Position numbers and translations under genes: made by a program. DNA of 64,000 nt, taken from contig NC_090761.1 of NCBI RefSeq assembly GCF_036898095.1, positions 43,898,407 to 43,962,406 on the forward strand. The letters are read 5' to 3'. This document shows positions 57,193 through 64,000 of this stretch, in pieces. Each line of letters opens with the position of its first letter. The first letter of the stretch is position 1. Origin of the DNA: Palaemon carinicauda. Its lineage: Eukaryota; Arthropoda; Malacostraca; Decapoda; Palaemonidae. The notes beneath the pieces are model-generated. The model ran no database searches. It was given only the letters and a program-made list of their open reading frames with translations, and was not told where the DNA came from.

Positions 57193-58300
57193 GATGCTGC
57201 CGGTAGGAGGGAGACTTCTCCATTTTCAGGATCGGTGGGCCTTCGATCCTTGGGCCCACAGCCTGATCAAGAAAGGACTGGGGTGGGGTTGGAACTCAAC
57301 TCCACCAAGCTTTCCTCAATTCTTCCAACCATCAACCCCAGTTCTGGAAGAATACTTTCAAGAACTACTGGATAAGAGAGTCATAAGGAAAGGAAAGTCC
57401 ATCAAATTCCAAGGAAGACTATTCTGTGTTCCGAAGAAGGATTCGAAAAAGCTCAGAGTCATTCTGGACTTATCACCACTCAACAAGTTCATTGTGAACT
57501 ACAAGTTCAGAATGCTGACGCTTCAGCACATAAGGACCCTTTTCCCCAAAAGGGCATACACAGTCTCCATAGACATGACGGATGCGTACTGGCATGTACC
57601 AATCAACCGTCAGGTTTCTCCCTACCTAGGGTTCAAGCTCCAGAAAAGAAAATATGTTTTCAGAGCCATGCCCTTCGGTCTGATCATTGCACCGAGAATA
57701 TTCACAAAGCTTGCGAATGGAGTTATTCGACAACTACGCCTCAAGGGTGTTCAGGTGATGGCCTACCTGGACGACTGGCTGGTGTGGGCAGCATCCAAGG
57801 AAGAATGCGTGCAAGCCTCCGGAAAAGTGATCCAATTCCTAGAGTACCCAGGATTCAAGATAAACCTGAAGAAGTCTTGGCTGTCTCCAGCTCTAAAGTT
57901 CCAGTGGCTAGGAATCCACTGGGACTTACAGTCACACTGCCTCTCTTTGCCAAAAGCAAAGAGAAAGGAGATAGCAAGGGCCGTCAAAAGTCTTCTTCAA
58001 TCCCTAAGGATATCAAGAAGACAACAGGAGAGAGTGTTGGGGTCTCTCCAGTTTGCCTCTTTGACGGACCCACTTTTGAGAGCACAATTAAAAGATGCAT
58101 CAGGGATCTGGAGAAAATACGCTTACAACGATCGAAGATATCTACAAAGACCTTTACCAAATCGTCTGTGATCGATTCTCAAGCCATGGTCGGAAGCGAA
58201 GAATTTAAGAAGAAAGGTATCCTTGCAACCACCTCCTCCTGCAGTCACCGTTCACACGGATGCCTCAAAGGAAGGATGGGGGGTCATTCTCATCCTCGGA
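57193..58300 (+). pseudogene. Reverse transcriptase and start of RNase H, copy E
   Basis: Frame 2 follows the Gag stop: FDPWAHSLIKKGL, FCVPKKDSKKLRVILDLSPL, catalytic Asp in SIDMTDAYW, FGLIIAPRIFTKL, the YLDD box (Tyr codon 57764) and FKINLKKSWLSPALKFQWLG. TGA at 58169 interrupts it; the frame continues to VTVHTDASKEGWGVILILGK, the first RNase H motif, before a one-base shift near 58300. RT domain complete apart from that; two lesions. Confidence 0.88.
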
Positions 58301-59556
58301 AAGTGCAAGGAACTTGGTCTCCCCTCTTCAAAACCTTCCACATCAACTATCTGGAAGCCATGGCAGTGTTTCTTTCCCTGAAGAAACTGAAACTTCGCCA
58401 CTCAATCCACGTTCGTCTGATCCTAGACAGCGAAGTGGTTATGAGATGCATAAATCGACAAGGTTCGAGGTCACCCCAGTTAAATCACGTGATACTAGCC
58501 ATTTTTCATCTGTCTAAGAAGATGAAATGGCACTTATCAGCAGTCCACCTTCAAGGATTCCGCAATGTGACGGCGGACGCTCTATCGAGGTTCAACCCGA
58601 TAGAGTCCGAATGGTCCCTAGACGCAGGATCATTCTCCTTCATATTGAGCAAAGTCCCAGGATTGCAGGTAGATCTCTTCGCAACGAGCGACAACAAGAA
58701 GTTGGCCCGGTACGTAGCCCCATACGAGGATCCTCTAGCGGAAGCAACGGACGCGATGTCCCTAGATAGGAACAGATGGTCCATGATTTACCTGTTCCCA
58801 CCAACCAATCTGTTGTTGAAAGCCCTCGACAAATTGAGATCCTTTCGGGGGGAGGGCAGCGATAGTGGCCCACAAGTGGGCAGGCAGTGTCTGGTTTCCG
58901 TTGATAACAGAACTGCGCCTGAAGCTGATCCCGTTACCGGAACCAGTTCTGACTCAGCTAGTACAGAATTCGACTGTCTACGCTTCATCAGAGAAAACCC
59001 AGAACCTTCATCTCATGATTTTCTCGCCTTAGCGGTCAAGAAAAGGTTCGGGATTTCTGCAGACAGTATTAATTTCTTAGAGGAATACAAGTCAAAGTCA
59101 ACAAGAAGACAATACGAATCTTCCTGGAAGAAATGGGTGGCCTTTGTTAAGGCGAATAAACCTCAAGAGATTTCTATGGATTTCTGCTTGTCCTTCTTCA
59201 TCCATCTTCACGGACGAGGATTAGCGGCTAACACGATCACGACGTGTAAATCTGCCTTAGCTAGATCGATTCTATATGCCTTCCAAGTGGATTTTTCCAG
59301 TGAAATCTTCAACAAGATTCCGAAAGCCTGCACAAAACTTTGGCCTGCAGCCCCTCCAAAGCCTATTTCATGGTCTTTGGATAAGGTTCTTCATCTGGCC
59401 TCGACCTTGAAGAATGAAGATTGCTCGCTGAAAGACTTGACTCAGAAAGTGATATTTTTATTTGCACTAGTCTCAGGAGCCAGAGTTAGCGAAATAGTGG
59501 CCCTCTCGAGGGATGATGGCCACATTCAGTTTACTGTACACCGAATGGAGAAATGA
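58300..59556 (+). pseudogene. RNase H, methyltransferase-like region and recombinase N-terminal half, copy E
   Basis: Frame 1 picks up after the shift: FHINYLEAMAVFLSLKKL, RLILDSEVVMRCINRQGS, NVTADALSRFN (RNase H), then LQVDLFATSDN and IYLFPPTNLLLKAL (region compared with Dam methyltransferases). Without a stop it runs into the recombinase: RRQYESSWKKWVAFVKAN, FFIHLHGRGLAANTITTCKS and the catalytic Arg in SGARVSEIVALS. In this family Pol and YR are therefore one reading frame, unlike copies A and B where they overlap. It ends at a frameshift at 59540-59556. Confidence 0.85.
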
Positions 59557-59975
59557 ATCTCTTTCCGGATCCGACGTTTCTCGCTAAGAATGAGCTACCC
59601 ACTAAGAGATGGGGTCCCTGGAGAATCTGCTCTCTGAAGGAAGAAGCATCCCTCTGCCCTGTGGAATGCTTAAAGGTCTATCTTCGTAGAACTTCAGACT
59701 TTAAAGGAGGTCAGCTTTTTAGGGGAGAGACTTCTGGTTCGACGTTATCTTTGAAACAGATAAGGGCGAAAATCACTTACTTTATTCGCAGAGCGGATCC
59801 TGATAGTACACCCGCAGGTCATGATCCGAGAAAGGTTGCCTCATCTCTAAACTTCTTTCAGACTATGTCGTTTGATAACCTGCATGCTTATACTGGTTGG
59901 AAGTCTTCCAGAGTATTTTTTAGGCACAAATTTCATGTGATGGCTGCAGGCAGTGTAATAAAGCCTGCAGCTTGA
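59553..59975 (+). pseudogene. Tyrosine recombinase C-terminal half, copy E, catalytic Tyr deleted
   Basis: Continues the recombinase in the third frame: NLFPDPTFLAKNELPTKRWG, YLRRTSDFKGGQLFRGETSG, H-x-x-R in GHDPRKVASSLN, then YTGWKSSRVFFRHKFHVMAA. Compared with copy D (RVFHKHYAKQ...), 24 bases that include the nucleophile Tyr codon are missing in frame. Even with the frameshift ignored, this recombinase would be dead. Confidence 0.85.
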
Positions 59976-60797
59976 TTACTGCGAAGGACAGTACACTAAT
60001 TGGGACTGTTAGTGAAGGGTGTGCATGATAGACTTAGGTATATCATGATATTTTAGTGTTGATATGAACATTATAAACTGTCTTCCATAGTTAAGTGACC
60101 TTAAGCATAATATTTTGACATGAGTGCCAGCATGTTTATGCATAATGTTTTTTAGTAATAACATATATAATGAAATTTCCTAATTTCATGGAGTGGCAAT
60201 GTTTCCCTTTCAGATTAAACTTATTTATTTTTGTTATTACTGTTATGCTTCTTATGTCTATGTTTAGCATAAATATATTATTTAATCATAACTTCTGTGT
60301 TTCTTGTAAATAAACTATAGAAGGAATCTTTGCGTCTCTCTCGCCTTAAGATTATTAGATTATATTCAGAGTATCCTTGATCCTCTTATGGACCTTGTGG
60401 GACAAAGTTTCCCTTACCATGCAAACAGGTAAGTTTGGTTGTGCTATGTTTGTTTACTGTATTATGATTCCTACGTGAACATAAACTTGTCTGCCTGATC
60501 CAGACCTGGGAGGTACAGTACTCTATTCAGCACTTTAGTACAAACTATGCTTTACGCATATACGACACGATATACTTCTGCTTGCTTATTGTTCCTTGAA
60601 CTCACAATTTCGGGTTTTTTCCTAGAGTCTATACAGACTTTTTTCCCTGTAGGAGGCAGGAAGAGCTGGCGTATGGTATGCTCAGTTGGTTGATGTATTA
60701 CGGTAACATCAAGTGTCCTTGGTCTTTATGACCGTTTAGGAAATAGTTAATTCGAGATAACGGCACTATTAAATCCACAGATACATTAATGCTCTGG
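59976..60797 (+). other. 3' non-coding region of copy E
   Basis: AT-rich, no coding frame. It precedes the ICR. Confidence 0.5.
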
Positions 60798-60896
60798 TAA
60801 ACTTCCATCAGCACGACATGGCCTAAGCCCAAAAAACGGATTTTGAGCGAAGTGAAAAATCTATTTTTGGGTGAAAGAGCCATGTCGTCCTGATGG
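60798..60896 (-). repeat. Internal complementary region of copy E
   Basis: AACTTCCATCAGCACGACAT...CCTAAGCCCAAAAAA joined to CGGATTTTGAGCGAAG...GTCGTCCTGATGGA. The first half is the complement of a D-type left end (TTTTTGGGCT), the second the complement of the right end, so it again mirrors joined ends. Confidence 0.85.
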
Positions 60897-60970
60897 ACCC
60901 ACCTTCCTTTGGTAAAAGGATGTTAATCCCTCCCTTTGGTACTGTATCTGTAATACTTACAAAGCTACGG

Positions 60971-61339
60971 AGAATGGTTTGGTGGCGCCGTGCGGTGGCG
61001 GTTGGCCGAACTATTTACAGTACGTTAGGAGAGTCGAGTTGTTTACCTCTTTAACGACTCTCCTATTTTTCTTGCCACTTTCCTTCTCGAAGTGAAAGGC
61101 TATTCGGGGTGTAATAGCTATGAGATGTGTCAAGATATGTCCTTACGCGATATCCCTTGGAGAAATTTAAGGGATACTCGCTCCAGGAGTTAGAATTCTG
61201 GGTACCTTCGGTAAATTTTCTGGAATATATCACTGTACAGTAGTCACATATAACTTAGGAAGCTACTAATGAAGGAACTTCCATCAGGACGACATGGCTC
61301 TTTCACCCAAAAATAGATTTTTCACTTCGCTCAAAATCC
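60971..61339 (-). repeat. Right ITR of copy E
   Basis: AGAATGGTTTGGTGGCGCCG through CACTTCGCTCAAAATCC; inverted partner of the left ITR. Confidence 0.92.
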
Positions 61340-61643
61340 ATTACAGTATGTTAACCTGATATCCACTGAAAAATGTCTTTCAGACAAAAAAAAAAAATGG
61401 ATAGTTGAAACCATCACTGAAGATTTGTCTGAAAATTAGCTGAAGTTGACCCTTTCAACCCCACATTGCACAAGAATATTCATCACTCATGACTTTCCTA
61501 TTTTTTAACTATGTCAGATAACGTAAAGCTCAATAGCAGTGAGTGAGCTGGTAACTTCTGTAACACAAGTAGCTCTCAGTACTCTTTATTTCTTATATAC
61601 TATAAGTAAATGTCATTGTTTGTCAATACGTATTACATTCAGC
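61340..61643. other. Spacer between copy E and the next element
   Basis: AT-rich, with a 12-A run near 61387; nothing recognised. Confidence 0.45.
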
Positions 61644-64000
61644 AAATAAAACTTTATTTTAAATATAAAACTTACCCGCTGGTTATATAAGAATGGCTAG
61701 CGTCCCTGATGCCTCGGCAGGAAATTTCCAAAATCTCACGCAGCTATCGCAGATATGCCAGGTGTACACTAGTGCCCTCACGGTACAACAGGTAGAACTA
61801 TACCCAACCTCTTCAGATTTTTCCCTGCCGGCATGGCCGTCGGTTCTATTGGAAATTCTCTCTAGCTTTTTACTCTGTTTGGACGTTATTTGGTGATGTA
61901 TTAACGTTTTTTGAGTTTAGGCTTTCGCTTTTTGTCTTACTTGAACTGTGATCATGTATTTATAACTTGGAAGGTAAGATTAAAAGGTTTTTCAACCTAT
62001 TTTAAACCTCACAAAAGCATAGGACGAAAGGTAAACATCTCGTCCATTAATGACGTCACAGCCTTATGTCGTAGGCTATAAGTCCGACTTGCTTTTACAA
62101 AGAATTGTAAGTGAATACTTTCTTTTGAAATATTAAGTTATAAATTTAATTAAAGTATTATTAATCTAAGAAAATTTTATCCTTTTAATAGTTTTCTTGA
62201 GGTAATCTTCAATCTGTTTGCAAAGATTAACTAGCGTTCAGTTGTTACGCATTTATCAGTATTGTTACGATAGTACAATATTTCGTAGATATTTTTATGA
62301 ATAGTACTTTCTTCTTACTTCTCAAGTTTTTTAGTTGTACTATTCAAAAGGAACATTTTATTTTGAAATTAATTGATCCTGTCAGTATTTTTCCTTAGTC
62401 AGAGATTAAAGGAAGTTAAATTTCACTTAATGTTTATACGAATCGATGTAGAGCACGATTTTATGTATCGTTGTTTCCTTAGTGGAATACTAAGTTTGTT
62501 CGTATATTAAGTGTAAATGTTCCAATAAATACGAGTGATGATTCATCTCTTATTGGAATTCCCTAATTTAAGGGTTTATTTTATTTTATAAATATTATAC
62601 CTATTAAGGTAATATTTAATGTTTAATATTTAATTTTTCGCTGCATTTATATGGGATTCAGTGACTTTTCATTCCCATTCGAACGATTGAGAGAATTGTA
62701 AGTCTCAATTTAAGAGTTCATTTCGTTTGAGAGAACATATACTTTAGTTTTCAAATAATTGTGAAACTTTCTTTTTAACAAAGAATAGAATGAAAATTTT
62801 TAGTGTTAAATTACGCAGTGAATTTTATTCAGTAGAGAGTGCTTCTGTTCGGACCTGTCGTTATCCTAGTCTTAGACCTCTCTCAAGCTCCCGGAAGGGG
62901 AGAAGTTAAGTCGAACGACGAAAGGAATCGAGAGGGTAACCAGGCGCTACAGTCTTTTAAGACCCGAACAGAAGTCCTCTTGAGCGCAGAACGCTCATCC
63001 TCGTTTTATATAGAGCGAGGTATTAATGTTGTCATATATTATACGCGCTTTTCAGGCGCTAAGCTGAAAACAAAATTAGATTCGTTCTGCGTATTTACGT
63101 TTCAAACAACAGCTCTCGTTGATGATACAGTCTTATCAACCGGCTGTTAACGGTGAGCCTGACCGACGTGATATCACACAGACGGTCTCCCAGTTTTCAC
63201 TGTTCAGCGGCAGGTCGATGTAGATTTGTCTCGGCAGAGCTCTGTTTCACAGCAACTATTAAAAGAAGCAGACAGCCGATTGTCAGTTCAAGCTTGATGA
63301 TGTTCGCCAAATGGCAGGCACGAGGCGCAAGTGGAGCCTGAGCGGAAGCGTGACGAGGCTCAGAAGTTGATTAATGAAGGCACTGAGCGTCGGCGGCAAT
63401 GCCAGGCAGGCGCCAAGCGCCAGCGTGGCGACCCACGCCAGTCGAGTCATGAGTGGGCAGAGCGCCAGCACGAGCAGCGGTGGTAGCGCGAATATCACGT
63501 GAGCATGGCGCGCCAGGACGAGGTGGAGTGCCAGCGCCAGCGCCAGCTAGATTTATTCTATTATGAAATCAATCGTGACAGCAAGCCAAGGCTAGTGGCT
63601 GTAATTGGATGTGGATATGGAACAACGCAAGCGCGCCCATGTTACCACTGATGCGCCTGCATAGCGCCAATCTCTGATTTGTTAGTAGACCTGGATGAGG
63701 TTCTCTCTCACGAGGATCAATTGGAGAATATCTCGGAGAGAAAGGAGGAGAAACCACCTCAACATTCGGTGGTCTAAAAAAAAAAGAAAAAAAAAAAATA
63801 TATGCTAGTCTTCTCGGAATTTTTTCCAGACTATTTTACACCAGTTACTCCGTGATCTCCCCCTTATGAGTTTACCTTAGGCAAAGGCAGTGGAAACTTC
63901 CTTCTATACAAAATGGTGCTTTTCCCGCTCTTATAAGAGTATTGAAATTAATGAGAGCATGGATGGATTTAAGAAAAGCTCTGGGCAGGACATGCTTCGC
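61644..64000 (+). mobile_element. DIRS-type retrotransposon related to family 1, 5' part (runs off the window)
   Basis: Starts with an AT-rich tip followed by CTTACCCGCTGGTTATATAA, the same layout as the family 1 end (AT-rich tip, CTTACCCGATAATCATG). About 220 bp in, TTTGGTGATGTATT and GAGTTTAGGCTTTCGCT match the family 1 leader, and near 62850 TCGTTATCCTAGTCTTAGACCT matches the start of family 1 Gag. RT and YR would lie to the right. Confidence 0.7.
63340..63774 (+). pseudogene. Charged, repetitive Gag segment of the 61644 element
   Basis: Plus-strand reading EPERKRDEAQKLINEGTERR, then RQSSHEWAERQHEQRW, a stop, and MARQDEVECQRQRQLDLF, rich in Arg, Glu and Gln. Downstream, VDLDEVLSHEDQLENISERK leads to a TAA at about 63775. 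By position it is Gag. At least one in-frame stop and one shift are present, so this is a pseudogene or the exons of a spliced gene. Confidence 0.45.

Larger units (their letters stand above)
50722..61339 (+). mobile_element. DIRS-type YR retrotransposon, family 3, copy E
   Basis: A 10.6-kb element with long ITRs (50722-51084 and 60971-61339), an ICR at 60798-60896, a 4.1-kb leader (51085-55233, including a 1.7-kb DNA-transposon insertion), Gag (55234-57192), RT (57193-58300), RNase H plus methyltransferase-like region and YR in one frame (58300-59556), and a YR end in a third frame (59553-59975). Several stops and shifts inactivate it. The 3' non-coding part is 59976-60797. Confidence 0.88.

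Overview
This is eukaryotic nuclear DNA from a large, repeat-rich animal genome, most likely a decapod crustacean (shrimp-like). The evidence is long introns with GT..AG borders, very long TA/CT/CA microsatellites, and a dense load of DIRS-type tyrosine-recombinase (YR) retrotransposons alongside non-LTR, Ty3/gypsy and DNA transposons. The species assignment is inference. There is no bacterial-style operon, CRISPR array or convincing RNA gene.

Only two host genes can be supported, both on the plus strand. (1) At 13255-14026 lie the last two coding exons of an ENPP-family ectonucleotide pyrophosphatase/phosphodiesterase. (2) At 24431-45217 lie the first three coding exons of OSGEPL1, the mitochondrial TsaD/Qri7-type tRNA threonylcarbamoyltransferase. 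Its presequence exon is at 24453, the exon carrying the GIETSCDD motif is at 43356, and the HGGIIPP exon is at 45084. All splice phases agree. The rest of OSGEPL1 must lie beyond the right edge.

Layout. 1-1400: Ty3/gypsy element of CsRn1-like type, minus strand (gag, protease). 1401-9130: a LINE split by a 6.8-kb DIRS element (family 1, minus strand, 1704-8498). 9131-13254: a 410-bp tandem duplication with a (TA)n tract and a MITE. 13255-14026: ENPP 3' exons. 14027-24430: microsatellites, a LINE fragment, a dispersed repeat and a decayed DNA transposon with a PHD-like finger. 24431-45217: OSGEPL1 exons 1-3; intron 1 (18.8 kb) holds three DIRS copies of one superfamily (A 24941-32920, B 33037-39264, C about 39315-43222). 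45842-61339: two DIRS elements of a second family back to back (D, E), with a TA-flanked Tigger/pogo-like insertion inside E. 61644-64000: the left part of a further DIRS element related to family 1.

The YR retrotransposons show the DIRS layout: inverted terminal repeats (ITR), Gag, RT/RNase H plus a methyltransferase-like region, tyrosine recombinase, and near the 3' end an internal complementary region (ICR) that is the reverse complement of the joined outer ends. Every copy carries stops, frameshifts or deletions, so none looks autonomous, but A and B are young. The points most worth following are a several-hundred-residue Arg-Ser (RSP) repeat inside the Gag of copy A, the chimeric origin of copy B, stop codons shared by A and B, and the survival of recombinase catalytic residues in D beside a ruined RT.
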